From Streptomyces albogriseolus (GTDB lineage Bacteria > Actinomycetota > Actinomycetes > Streptomycetales > Streptomycetaceae): 64,000 nucleotides of DNA. Positions within the stretch are counted from its first letter, which is position 1; every line of letters starts with the position of its first letter. The stretch covers positions 186,001 through 250,000 of the forward strand of contig BMVA01000013.1 of the NCBI GenBank assembly GCA_014650475.1. The letters run 5' to 3'. This document shows positions 1 to 7,913 of the stretch, piece by piece. Both the position numbers and the translations under genes were made by a program. The notes below the pieces were generated by a model. That model was given only the letters and a program-made list of their open reading frames with translations, made no database searches and was not told where the DNA came from.

Positions 1-187
1 TCGTGGTGGACGGTACGGCCGCACCGAGGCCGGTCGTCTGCACGGTGGTGGGTCGGCCTGCCTCGTCGTAGCCGCGGGTGATGGTGCGGGTGGCCGTGCC
101 GGCCCTCTCGGTGGTCTTCGCGGTGTTGCCCCACCAGTCGTATTCGGCGGTCATCGTGGGCAGCTGGGCCGGGTTGGTCCCACCCAA
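1..187 (-). pseudogene. RHS/YD-repeat protein fragment
   Basis: The minus strand reads in frame from about 187 to the left edge. It contains two YD-type repeat cores (YDWWGNTAKT and GYDEAGRPTT, separated by TRTITR), the signature of RHS/YD-repeat polymorphic toxins and wall proteins. Two adjacent in-frame stop codons (188-193) lie immediately upstream, so the N-terminal part is missing and only a TTG could open this stretch. I read it as the 5'-truncated remnant of a much larger gene continuing to the left. Whether the distal part is intact cannot be seen. Confidence 0.6.
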
Positions 188-197
188 CTATCAACCC

Positions 198-536
198 TTA
201 TAGCCAAATCGGCTCGTTCGGGCGCGGCCACGACCAGGGCTTGAGGGCGAAAGCGAGGGCCGCCAGCACTGTCAGGCCGAGGGAGAGAGCGCAGTATCCG
301 GCGATGAGCCGGGCGGCGCGGTGCAGGGGAGGGGAGATGTGGAGGACTGTGCCGCCGCCGACGCAGAGGACCAGGCCGGCCAGGAAGAGCGTCGCGAGCG
401 GTGCGGCTGCGTGCAGTGCCCCGAGCAGTCCGACCGTCCCGGAGCCGATCAGGAGTAGGCCGAGCAGGTCGCGCAACGATGCGACGCCGGGGTGCCCGGT
501 GGCTTGGGGGGGCGGAGACTGCGTTGGAGGATTCAC
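198..536 (-). CDS. Small three-helix membrane protein, unknown function
   Basis: This is a 112-residue protein with a proline-rich N-terminus (MNPPTQSPPP) and three hydrophobic stretches at about residues 24-42, 44-66 and 78-98, so it should be an integral membrane protein. No catalytic motif is visible and I do not recognise the family. It begins next to another small membrane protein gene on the same strand (577-738). Such small hydrophobic genes are common on Streptomyces integrative elements and plasmids, where Spd-type proteins help intramycelial spread. A role of that kind is only a guess from context. Confidence 0.5.
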   Translation of the reverse strand: MNPPTQSPPPQATGHPGVASLRDLLGLLLIGSGTVGLLGALHAAAPLATLFLAGLVLCVGGGTVLHISPPLHRAARLIAGYCALSLGLTVLAALAFALKPWSWPRPNEPIWL

Positions 537-576
537 GCGGCGGACTGTAAGAACCCGCCGTGCTTGCGTCTCGGGC

Positions 577-738
577 CTACTCGGAGCCGAAGCAGAAGAT
601 CACGGTAGCGATGCCGAGCCAGGTGGCGACTGCGGCCACGATGCCCACGGAGGCGGCGAGCTGTGGGTGCCCGGTGTAGTGGTGGGTGACGCCTGCGGAG
701 AGGCCGCCGAGAAGAAGACCTAGGAAGAAGGTGCGCAC
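577..738 (-). CDS. 53-residue hydrophobic membrane protein
   Basis: A GTG start at 738 opens a 53-residue protein beginning VRTFFLGLLLGG, with two hydrophobic segments (about 3-16 and 28-50) and the C-terminus CFGSE. It ends at a TAG at 577-579. The pattern is typical of the very small membrane proteins on actinomycete integrative elements. No function can be assigned. It lies in the same orientation between the 198-536 and 747-1157 genes, and the three may be the remains of one operon. Confidence 0.5.
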   Translation of the reverse strand: MRTFFLGLLLGGLSAGVTHHYTGHPQLAASVGIVAAVATWLGIATVIFCFGSE

Positions 739-746
739 GTGTCCCC

Positions 747-1157
747 CTACCGGGCTGGCCGGGAGACGCCGCTGACGTACGCGCCGATGCCGCGCCGCTG
801 AATGACCCCGCCGGGCACGATGCGGGCGTTCGAGGGCGGTTGAGGGATCTTGCGCTTCGCGCGCTGGGTCTGGTCGCCGCCGATCAGGTGCCGGTTGTCG
901 ATCAGGGCCTCGCAGTCGTCCTCTGCCACGTCTTCGTACGGCCGTCGGCAGTTGCGGCAGTACACCTCAAGGGCGTCCACGCGGGTGCCCGCCACGGTGG
1001 TGAAGCTGCCGCGGAAGTCGGCGAGCTTGGCGACGCGCTCCTCGACCTTGATCTCGGCCGCGACGATCCAGGCGTGGGCCAGGGCCTGGTCCAGTTCTTC
1101 GGCGGCGGTCGGCGGCGTGGGCTGTTCCGGGGGGGGTGCCCCTATGACTTTGGTCAA
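747..1157 (-). CDS. Hypothetical protein with a CxxC motif, 5' end at an IS junction
   Basis: This 136-residue protein has a helical segment (about 20-50, EELDQALAHAWIVAAEIKVE) followed by a short metal-binding-like motif (CRNCRRPYEDV) and a basic proline-rich tail. The family is unknown. The apparent ATG at 1157 overlaps the stop region of the IS110-family transposase (stop at 1154-1156). The first residues (MTKVIGAPPP) are therefore probably at or across the element junction, and the original N-terminus may have been lost on insertion. Confidence 0.45.
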   Translation of the reverse strand: MTKVIGAPPPEQPTPPTAAEELDQALAHAWIVAAEIKVEERVAKLADFRGSFTTVAGTRVDALEVYCRNCRRPYEDVAEDDCEALIDNRHLIGGDQTQRAKRKIPQPPSNARIVPGGVIQRRGIGAYVSGVSRPAR

Positions 1158-2356
1158 GGGGTGATCGGGGTTGGTGGTTGGTAGAAGGCGCCGTCGCGGA
1201 GCATTGCGAAGAGCACGTCGGCCCGGCGGCGGGCGAGGCAGAGGATGGCCTGGGTGTGGTGCTTGCCCTGGGTGATCTTCTTGTCGTAGTAGCTGCGGGA
1301 GGCCGGGTCGGCCAGTGCGGCGAACGCGGAGAGGAAGAAGGCCCGTTTGAGCTGCTTGTTTCCTCTCCGAGAGGGTTGTTCGCCGCGGATGGAGGACCCG
1401 GAGGTCCGGGTCGCTGGAGCGAGGCCGGCATAGGCGGCGAGGTGGGCGGCGGACGGGAACGCGGTGCCGTCGCCGACGTCGATGAGGATGCGGGCGCCGG
1501 TCCTGATGCCGATGCCGGGCATGGACATCAGGACCTTGGAAAGAGGGTGGGCCTCCAGCAGTTCCTCGATCCGGTGGGCCAGCAGTTTGCGCTGGTCGAG
1601 CACGGCCTGGAGCGAGGAGGCGAGGCTGGGGACGATCAGTGCGGCCGCATCGGTGCCCGGGACGACGACGGTCTGTTCGTCGAGCGCGGTGAAGACGTCA
1701 TCGATCAGCCGCTCGGCCATGCGCGGTGCTTTCGGCCGGATCAGGGTGATGAGCCGTCGGCGTCCGGCCTTGCGGATCTGGGCCGGCGAGCCGAACTGGT
1801 CCAGCAGCCTGAGCACGGCTGGGTGCTGCATGCGCGGGCCGAGGACCCGTTCCAGATGCGGGTGGATCTGTGTGAACAGGCCCCGCAGCCGGTTGGACAG
1901 GCGGGTCGCCTCGGCGGCGAGGTCGTCATCGAACCCGACAAGCATCTGCAGCTCGGCGATCGTCTCGTCGTCGAGGTCGACCGATCGCAGTGTGTGGGGC
2001 ATCGACCTGGCCGCGTCGGCAATGATGAACGCGTCCTTCGCGTCGGTCTTTGCCTCGCCGGGATAGAGGTCGGCGATCCTGCGCATCGTCAGGCCGGGCA
2101 GATAGGCGACGTGGCAGCCCAGGTCACGGGCGACGGTCAGCGGCAGGGCGCCGATGGAGGCCACCTGGTCGACGATGACGAGAACGGTGCCGTGCTTGGC
2201 CTGCAGCTTGGCGAAGACCTCGCGGAGCTTGGGCTCGCTGTTGGGCCGACGACGGTCGAAGGTCTTCTTCCCGGCCGGAGTGAGCGCGGTGGCGTGGTGT
2301 TCGCCCTTGCCGACGTCCAGGCCGAGGTAGACGTCGATGTCGCCGGTATCGATCAC
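1154..2356 (-). CDS. IS110-family transposase (DEDD recombinase)
   Basis: This is a 400-residue IS110-family recombinase. From the GTG at 2356 the protein begins VIDTGDIDVYLGLDVGKGEH, carrying the first acidic residue of the DEDD/RuvC-like domain. The conserved TDAKDA motif follows in the N-terminal half. The C-terminal transposase_20-type region (SMPGIGIRTGARIL, YAGLAPATRTSGSS, RRGNKQLKRAF) holds the catalytic serine region of the family. I chose this start because family members begin at this point; the open frame upstream is non-coding element sequence. The gene looks intact. IS110 elements have no long terminal inverted repeats, so the ends are not obvious. Confidence 0.9.
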   Translation of the reverse strand: MIDTGDIDVYLGLDVGKGEHHATALTPAGKKTFDRRRPNSEPKLREVFAKLQAKHGTVLVIVDQVASIGALPLTVARDLGCHVAYLPGLTMRRIADLYPGEAKTDAKDAFIIADAARSMPHTLRSVDLDDETIAELQMLVGFDDDLAAEATRLSNRLRGLFTQIHPHLERVLGPRMQHPAVLRLLDQFGSPAQIRKAGRRRLITLIRPKAPRMAERLIDDVFTALDEQTVVVPGTDAAALIVPSLASSLQAVLDQRKLLAHRIEELLEAHPLSKVLMSMPGIGIRTGARILIDVGDGTAFPSAAHLAAYAGLAPATRTSGSSIRGEQPSRRGNKQLKRAFFLSAFAALADPASRSYYDKKITQGKHHTQAILCLARRRADVLFAMLRDGAFYQPPTPITP

Positions 2357-2600
2357 GTGCTGTGTCCTCCGGTCGTACTCACCCGGCCCTGCCACGGCAC
2401 TGAGCGCCACATCCACATTACGAAGAGCCTCCCGACCTGCGAAGAAGTCGGTGGTCATGCCCCTAATCAGCGGTCTGTCAGTGCCTTTGGAGCTGGTGAC
2501 ACCACCCCCCAGGCCATGCACTCGACAAGGGGAGGTAGTCATGCCAACTCCGAAGGCCAGTAACCCCGTTGCGGGGCTACGAAGACGGTAATGGGGGGGG
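2357..2600 (-). other. Non-coding end of the IS110 element, possible bridge RNA region
   Basis: About 240 bases lie between the transposase start and the next gene, with no convincing coding sequence. In IS110-family elements the non-coding segment upstream of the recombinase gene encodes the bridge RNA that pairs with target and donor DNA. An 8-base sequence (TGCCCCTA) occurs at 1137-1144 and again at 2458-2465 on the plus strand, and a GTAACCCCG/CGGGGCTAC hairpin lies at about 2563-2583. These are candidate end or core features only. The exact boundaries are unproven. Confidence 0.35.
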
Positions 2601-2752
2601 AGAAGAGGTCGGCGAACGGCTCGAAGAAGAGCTGTTCGGTTCCGTCGAGAACTGGGGTCGACACAGTCAGGTTCCTCCCGGCGGCGATACATCAGATCGT
2701 GGCCGAGCGCCAACGCCTGGCCGTCTCATGGACGGAGTCACTCCGGCAGGCG

Positions 2753-3172
2753 TTACACCCCATGATGGGAAAGATCTCCGAGTTGCATGGAAGCGGGCTG
2801 CGCAAGGGCCAAACGAAGCAGTGTTTGGGCGTAGCGCTCGACTGGCATGTTCGCGGCTGCTGCGTTGACCGCCAGAGTGCGATGGTCAGCTGGATCTAAC
2901 GGGATAAGCAGACAGCGTGCCGGGCCGATCCCGAGGAGCTGTGGCGTGTAAGGCCGACCCAGTTCTTCCGTCAAAAGGTCGGCAAGGAGTCCAGGAACAG
3001 GGGCGCGGGGCTTCTCGCCGTGGCGAATCCATCGGCCGACCCGGGAGCGGTCAACGGCGACGCTTCGATGGCCTCGCTCCCGCGCCCGGGTGTTGATACG
3101 GCGAGCCGTCTCGCTGTTGTTCCATCCGGCCTCGGAGAGGGCAAGAGCGAGCGCGTAGTTGGGGGCCCTCAT
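2753..3172 (-). CDS. Small HTH DNA-binding protein of Streptomyces type
   Basis: A 139-residue protein starting MRAPNYALALALSEAGW. It resembles the N-terminal HTH domain of a large Streptomyces regulator family, where a nearly identical opening is followed by a predicted recognition region (SVAVDRSRVGRWIRHGEKPR). The usual long C-terminal TPR part is absent. Instead residues 95-135 have a short helix-rich segment (NAAAANMPVERYAQTLLRLA) like small plasmid DNA-binding proteins. It is divergent from murC. A near-palindrome lies in the intervening region at 3218-3239 and may be its operator. Autoregulation and murC control are inferences. Confidence 0.55.
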   Translation of the reverse strand: MRAPNYALALALSEAGWNNSETARRINTRARERGHRSVAVDRSRVGRWIRHGEKPRAPVPGLLADLLTEELGRPYTPQLLGIGPARCLLIPLDPADHRTLAVNAAAANMPVERYAQTLLRLALAQPASMQLGDLSHHGV

Positions 3173-3217
3173 TGCGTGCCATCCGGGCGCATGGGGCGGA
3201 GGTGACGCGTGTGAGCG

Positions 3218-3239
3218 TGTTGCGGATGCATTCGCAACA
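3218..3239. promoter_or_regulatory. Candidate operator palindrome upstream of murC
   Basis: A 22-base near-perfect palindrome with arms TGTTGCG and CGCAACA around GATGCATT. It lies between the divergent HTH gene (start 3172) and murC (start 3352), the position expected for an operator controlling one or both. Confidence 0.4.
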
Positions 3240-3351
3240 TCGCAGGTCGTAGACGGTCTGAGGGGCTGCGCGGGACTGTTGCCGTGCGCCCAATTAGGAG
3301 GCGTTTCGTGCCAGTTGAGGCGGCTGGGGCCGCCTCGGAGGAGGCTGACTC

Positions 3352-4788
3352 ATGGCAGAAACCGCAATCCCCACGATCGTCCCGAGCCTGTCGGCCGGTG
3401 AGCCCGTCGACCTGTCCCGCCCGCACTTCGTCGGGATCGCCGGTACCGGCATGCTGCCCGTGGCGCGGGTCTGCGCGGAGCGCGGGCTGTCCGTCTCCGG
3501 CAGCGACGTCACGGCTTCGCAGCGAGTGGAGGAGCTGGCTCGGCTGGGCGTGACCGTGCACACCGGGCACGCCGCCGAGCAACTGCCGGCGGACGCCACC
3601 GCGGTGGTGTTCACGCACGCCATCGCACCGGACAACCCCGAGATCCTCGCGGCACGGGAGCGGGGCGTTCCCGTGGTGCACCGGTCGGCGGCGCTGGACG
3701 CTCTGATGTCCGGGCGCCGCGCTGTCGGGGTGCTCGGAACGCACGGCAAGTCCAGCACGGCGGGCATGCTGGCCGTAACGCTCAGCCGCATGGGCGAGAG
3801 CCCGTCGTACGCGGTCGGCGCCGACCTCGAAGGCCCGGGAAGCGGTGGCCGCGCGGGCGACGGCAGCGTGTTCATCGCCGAGGTCGATGAGTCGGACCGC
3901 ACGCTCCTCGGGGTCAGGGTGAACGTCGCGGTGGTGACGAACATCGACTACGACCACCCGGAGAACTACGCCAGCGCAGCGGACTACCTGAACGCGTTCG
4001 AGGCGTCCGCCCGGGGCATGGGGGCGGAAGGCACGGTCGTACTGAACGCCGACTCCGCCGGCTGCATCGAGTTGGCGTCCCGGCTGAAGACCGGGGAAGG
4101 GCCGCGGGTCGTGATGTTCGGTGCGTCGTCCTCGGCGGACTGGTGCCTGTCGGAGATGGCCAGCGCCGACGGGCGCAGCTCGGCGCTGCTGTGCGGGCCG
4201 CAGGGTCGGCAGTTCCATCTGTCGCTGCGAATCCCGGGCGTGCATCAGCTGATGAACGCTGCTGCGGCTGTCGCCGCCCTGCACGTCCTGGACCAGGATC
4301 TCGACCTGGCGATGGAGCAGTTGGGCTACTACGGCAGCGTGCAGAGGCGGATGACCTCGGCGGGCATGATGGCGGGAGTGCGGATCTACGACTCCTACGC
4401 GCACCACCCCACCGAGGTCGCCGCGGACCTGAGCGCCGCGCGCAGCCTGGCGGGGACGGGTCGGCTGATCATGCTGTTCCGCCCCACCGGCCAGGCCCGG
4501 CTCGACACGTTCGGCGCCGAGGTCGGCAAGGCGCTGGCCGGGAGCGACGCCGTGGTGCTCACGGGCGACGCGCGTCTCAGCGAGGCGTCGCTGCGTGAGC
4601 TGTCCGTCTCCATCGGCCAGGCCGGGGGCTCGGTCCTGGCCGTGGAGACGGCGCGGGAGGACGCCGTGGTGTGCGCCTCGAAGGCGGCGCAGGCCGACGA
4701 CGTGGTGGTGCTGATGGGGACCGGCGACCTGAGTGAGTGCGGGCTGATGCTCCGGCGCACTCTGGCCGACATGGCCCCCGTCGCCTAA
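3352..4788 (+). CDS. murC: UDP-N-acetylmuramate--L-alanine ligase-like protein (MurC)
   Basis: A 478-residue Mur ligase, full length for MurC, which adds the first amino acid to UDP-MurNAc in the cytoplasm. The N-terminal Rossmann domain has GIAGTGMLPVARVC (about residues 28-41). The ATP-binding loop is GTHGKSST at 129-136. A central-domain signature is EVDESDRTLL, followed by VVTNIDYDHPENY. The C-terminal domain carries YDSYAHHPTEVAADL and LFRPTGQARL. MurC housekeeping genes normally lie in the division/cell-wall cluster; this copy is outside it and tail-to-tail with a MurF-like gene (stop codons overlap), so it is probably a second, specialised copy. The substrate may differ from the primary enzyme. 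An ATG with an upstream GGAGG supports the start. Confidence 0.85.
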   Translation: MAETAIPTIVPSLSAGEPVDLSRPHFVGIAGTGMLPVARVCAERGLSVSGSDVTASQRVEELARLGVTVHTGHAAEQLPADATAVVFTHAIAPDNPEILAARERGVPVVHRSAALDALMSGRRAVGVLGTHGKSSTAGMLAVTLSRMGESPSYAVGADLEGPGSGGRAGDGSVFIAEVDESDRTLLGVRVNVAVVTNIDYDHPENYASAADYLNAFEASARGMGAEGTVVLNADSAGCIELASRLKTGEGPRVVMFGASSSADWCLSEMASADGRSSALLCGPQGRQFHLSLRIPGVHQLMNAAAAVAALHVLDQDLDLAMEQLGYYGSVQRRMTSAGMMAGVRIYDSYAHHPTEVAADLSAARSLAGTGRLIMLFRPTGQARLDTFGAEVGKALAGSDAVVLTGDARLSEASLRELSVSIGQAGGSVLAVETAREDAVVCASKAAQADDVVVLMGTGDLSECGLMLRRTLADMAPVA

Positions 4789-6182
4789 GCGTCCGCGGGG
4801 TAGGGGTCCGGTTCCAGCAGCCGGTCGGCGAGCTGCTGCAACTGGACCCCTCGGCTTGCCTTGACCAGGACGACGTCGCCGGGACGGAGGATCGAGTGGA
4901 GCAGGTCCAGCGCGGTGTCCTGGTCGGGCAGGTGGATGGCCTTCCCGCCGACGCTGCTCACGCCCTGCTGCATCCATCCGGCTTCGTCCCCTCCCACCAG
5001 GATGATCCGGTCCAAGCCCAGCGTGGCGGCGTACTTGCCGATCTCCTCGTGCTCGGTGCGTGCGTCGTCGCCGAGCTCGTTCATCCGGCCGAGGACGGCG
5101 ATGGAGCGCTGGTCATGGCCGCCGGTCATGGAGGCCAGGGCGTCCAGGGAGTGGCGCATCGAGGTGGGGTTGGCGTTGTAGGCGTCGTTGACGATCGTGA
5201 CCCCGTCGGCCCTGGTGGTCGTCTCCATCCGCCAGCGGGAGCGCGGAAGGGCTTCGGACAGGCGCGCGGCGACCTGCTCGACGTAGAGCCCTGCTTCGCG
5301 GGCGACGGCGGCTGCGGCCAGGCTGTTGGGGACTTGCACGTCGCCGACGAACTGAAGCTGGACGCGGGCGCTGCCCTCGGGGGTGACCAGGGTGTAGGAG
5401 GCGCGGCCCTGCCGGTCGGTCGCGACGTCGACGGCGCGGATGGTGGCCTGTTCGTTGAGCCCGTACGTGACGATGCGGCCCCGGGTGCGGTGCTGCATCT
5501 CCCGTACGAAGTTGTCGTCGGCGTTGAGGACGGCGAGACCGCCTGGGGGGAGCGCTTCGACGATCTCGCCCTTGGCCTGGGCGATGTTCTCGCGGCTGCC
5601 GAACTCGCCGACGTGCGCGGTACCGACGTTGGTGACGACGCTGATGTCGGGCTGGGCGATCCGGGTGAGGTCGCGGATGTCGCCGATGTGGCGGGCGCCC
5701 ATCTCCAGGACGAGGTAATCGGTGTCCTTGTCGGCCATGGTGATCGTGAGCGGGAGGCCGATTTCGTTGTTGAAGGACTGCGGTGTGGCGACCACGTTGC
5801 CGGGGAGCACCTGAGCGATGAAGTCCTTCGTGCTCGTCTTGCCGGCCGAGCCGGTGATGGCCACGACGGTGGCCTGGCCGACCGTATCGTGCAGGAGGAA
5901 GCGGCCGAGTCGTCCGAACGCGGTGAGGACGTCGTCGACGACGATTGCGGGGACGCCGACAGGGTGCGTGACGAGCGCGGCGACCGCGCCCTTGTTGATG
6001 GCGGCCTCGGCGTACGCGTGGCCGTCGGAGTGCTGGCCCTTGAGCGCGAGGAAGAGCGATCCGGGGACGGCTTCGCGGGAGTCGAACACGGCGGGCTGCG
6101 TGACTTGGGCCTCGGGGTCCAGGACGTCGGCGAGACGTCCGCCGGCGATGGCTGCGATCGTGGTCAAAGACGTGGCGTGCAA
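4785..6182 (-). CDS. murF: UDP-MurNAc-tripeptide--D-alanyl-D-alanine ligase-like protein (MurF)
   Basis: A 465-residue Mur ligase of MurF type, which normally adds the D-Ala-D-Ala dipeptide to the UDP-MurNAc-tripeptide. The N-terminal UDP-binding domain has VFDSREAVPGSLFLALKG. The P-loop is TGSAGKTST (110-118). The central domain has SFNNEIGLPLTI, LEMGARHIGDI and VVTNVGTAHVGEFGS. The C-terminal domain has NDAYNANPTSM and VLGRMNELGDD, all classic MurF signatures. It is the last gene of a minus-strand series with a Ddl-like ligase, a PLP racemase/dehydratase and a C39-like peptidase. This suggests the set makes or edits a modified peptide terminus on a muramyl precursor. That is inference; a second copy for antibiotic self-resistance is an alternative. 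Confidence 0.88.
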   Translation of the reverse strand: MHATSLTTIAAIAGGRLADVLDPEAQVTQPAVFDSREAVPGSLFLALKGQHSDGHAYAEAAINKGAVAALVTHPVGVPAIVVDDVLTAFGRLGRFLLHDTVGQATVVAITGSAGKTSTKDFIAQVLPGNVVATPQSFNNEIGLPLTITMADKDTDYLVLEMGARHIGDIRDLTRIAQPDISVVTNVGTAHVGEFGSRENIAQAKGEIVEALPPGGLAVLNADDNFVREMQHRTRGRIVTYGLNEQATIRAVDVATDRQGRASYTLVTPEGSARVQLQFVGDVQVPNSLAAAAVAREAGLYVEQVAARLSEALPRSRWRMETTTRADGVTIVNDAYNANPTSMRHSLDALASMTGGHDQRSIAVLGRMNELGDDARTEHEEIGKYAATLGLDRIILVGGDEAGWMQQGVSSVGGKAIHLPDQDTALDLLHSILRPGDVVLVKASRGVQLQQLADRLLEPDPYPADA

Positions 6183-6197
6183 CGTGATTCTCCCTGC

Positions 6198-6857
6198 TCA
6201 GGTGGTTGGGTGCGACGCTACCGGGCGGGACACGGCCGTCATGGAAGGCCAGCGCCGTACGGTGCTGCGCGGGTCGAGTGAGATGCCCCGGCCGCCGAAG
6301 AAGGCGCCGAAGCGGTCCAGGGGCATGGCGGGCGCAAGGGCCTTTGGGGTGTGGCCGCTCGGGTTGCGGAGGACGATCTCCCCGTCTTGGCGGCCGATGG
6401 CCAGCACGAGGTGCCCGCCGCGGCGCTCCGGGTCGATGTCCGGGCGGCGGATTTCCTTGGAGACGGAGACCATCACCATCCGGCTGGCGTCCAGGAGATC
6501 TACGAGACCGTCCAGGTCGAGTTCCCTGTGCACTTCGCCCGGGAGTTGGTGAGTGTCCGCCACGTACTTGACGAAGGGCGCATAGATCAGGCCCTTGATC
6601 GTGCTGTCCTGCTGGACGTACGCGCCGTAGCGGACGGCGCCGGTGAGGAGTTCGAACAGGCTGGGGGCGTGGCCGTCACGGTGCAGGAGCACCATGCGCA
6701 GGCAGGCGATGCCGCACATGTGCCGACACCAGCGGGCGTACATGGTACGGGTCGGGGCGCCGGTGCGCTCCCAGTTGGGGTCATCGCCGGGGTCGTGTCC
6801 GTCGTATGCAATGCGGCCGATCAGGTCGGCGGAGGCGTACTGGGTGACCGTCCACAC
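6198..6857 (-). CDS. C39-like cysteine peptidase-family protein
   Basis: A 219-residue protein read from a GTG at 6857. It has a papain-like triad layout of the C39/C39-like family: a Cys in HMCGIACLRMVLLHR (C48), a His in GGHLVLAIG (H149) and an Asn in RNPSG (N165). No ABC-transporter domains and no signal peptide are visible, so it should act in the cytoplasm as a stand-alone domain. The frame stays open far upstream, but the upstream gene ends at 6889, so a start close to 6857 is most plausible. Lying between murF and a Ddl/racemase pair, it could be a peptidase or transpeptidase acting on muramyl or D-amino-acid-containing peptides. No substrate can be read from the sequence. Confidence 0.65.
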   Translation of the reverse strand: MWTVTQYASADLIGRIAYDGHDPGDDPNWERTGAPTRTMYARWCRHMCGIACLRMVLLHRDGHAPSLFELLTGAVRYGAYVQQDSTIKGLIYAPFVKYVADTHQLPGEVHRELDLDGLVDLLDASRMVMVSVSKEIRRPDIDPERRGGHLVLAIGRQDGEIVLRNPSGHTPKALAPAMPLDRFGAFFGGRGISLDPRSTVRRWPSMTAVSRPVASHPTT

Positions 6858-6888
6858 GGGATGGTGGACGGCTCCGGGTGTGGACGTG

Positions 6889-7893
6889 TTAGTGCAGCAC
6901 GGCGGCGGCATGTGGGGGGCTCTCCATTCGGGTGATGGCGATGTCCAGTTGGGTTCTGTAGGTGTTCCAGTCGACGTTGCCGCCGGAAACGACCACGCCG
7001 ACCGGGCCGTCCGGGAGACGCTTGAGGGCCTGGAGCAGCCCCGCGAACGCGACGGCACCGGAGGGCTCGACCACGAGACGGAAGTGGCGGTAGAGGTGCG
7101 CCATCGCCTCGGATATCGCCTCCTCGGGCACTGTGACGACGTCGGCGAGGAGACGTTGGTTGATCTCGAAGGGGATGCGGGCGGGTTCGGAGTGACCGAG
7201 CCCGTCAGCGATGGTGGCCGGCGGTGGGATGGAGATGAGCTGACCGACTCGCAGGGAACGATGCGTGTCATCGGCGAGGGCCGGCTCGACGCCGAACACC
7301 TGGAGGCTCGGGTCGTGCCCGCTCGCCGCTAGCGCGGTGCCGGCCGCAAGTCCGCCACCACCCACCGGCACGAGTAGTGCGGCCAGATCGGGGGCTTCCT
7401 GGAGCATCTCCCAGCCGACGGTGCCAGCCCCGGCGATGACGTTGGGGTGGTTCGCGGAGGGCACGATCGTCAGACCGTGCCGGTGGGCGATCTGGTGGAC
7501 CAGGGCGTCACGGCGGCCGGAGAGACGGTCGTAGGTCACGATGCGTGCGCCGAGGGCCTCGGTCGCCTGCCGTTTGGCTGCGGGGAGATCCTTGGGGACC
7601 ACCACGATGGCCGGTACACCAAAGTGGCGAGCGGCCAGGGCGAGGGCAGCGGCGTGGTTGCCGGAGGAGGCGCAGATGACGCCTCGACTGCGGTCCGGGG
7701 CGCTCACGAGCGCCAGTGCGTTGTAGGCGCCGCGGAATTTGAAGCTGCCGGTGCGTTGTTGGTTTTCCGCCTTCAGCCAGACTTGGCGGCCGATCTGCTC
7801 GTTGAAGGCCTCCGAGGTGAGCATGGGAGTTCGCACGGCGACACCGCGCAGGTTCTCCACGGCCTGGAGGAGCTGGTGGATTGTCACTGTCAC
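6889..7893 (-). CDS. PLP-dependent serine/threonine dehydratase or serine racemase
   Basis: A 334-residue fold-type II PLP enzyme. The Schiff-base lysine is in GSFKFRGAYNAL (K52). CASSGNHAAALA follows, then the phosphate loop GGGGLAAG, and near the C-terminus the SGGN motif that contacts the pyridine nitrogen. These fit threonine dehydratase, hydroxyaspartate ammonia-lyase or serine racemase; motifs alone do not separate them. I chose the GTG at 7893 because GAGAGG lies 8 bases upstream; another GTG follows at 7887. It sits 20 bases downstream of a Ddl-like ligase gene. A racemase supplying D-Ser or another D-amino acid for that ligase would make biochemical sense, as in VanC-type resistance. 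This is inference. Confidence 0.75.
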   Translation of the reverse strand: MTVTIHQLLQAVENLRGVAVRTPMLTSEAFNEQIGRQVWLKAENQQRTGSFKFRGAYNALALVSAPDRSRGVICASSGNHAAALALAARHFGVPAIVVVPKDLPAAKRQATEALGARIVTYDRLSGRRDALVHQIAHRHGLTIVPSANHPNVIAGAGTVGWEMLQEAPDLAALLVPVGGGGLAAGTALAASGHDPSLQVFGVEPALADDTHRSLRVGQLISIPPPATIADGLGHSEPARIPFEINQRLLADVVTVPEEAISEAMAHLYRHFRLVVEPSGAVAFAGLLQALKRLPDGPVGVVVSGGNVDWNTYRTQLDIAITRMESPPHAAAVLH

Positions 7894-7913
7894 GGCGTGG
7901 GCCTCTCGGGTCC

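Noticed and set aside
1178-2563. Long open frame on the plus strand across the IS110 transposase (461 codons)
   Set aside because: It is the mirror frame of the transposase; composition is typical of a GC-skewed shadow and it has no motif.
3169-4977. 602-codon minus-strand frame over murC
   Set aside because: It is antisense to a clear Mur ligase; low-complexity Arg/His/Pro composition.
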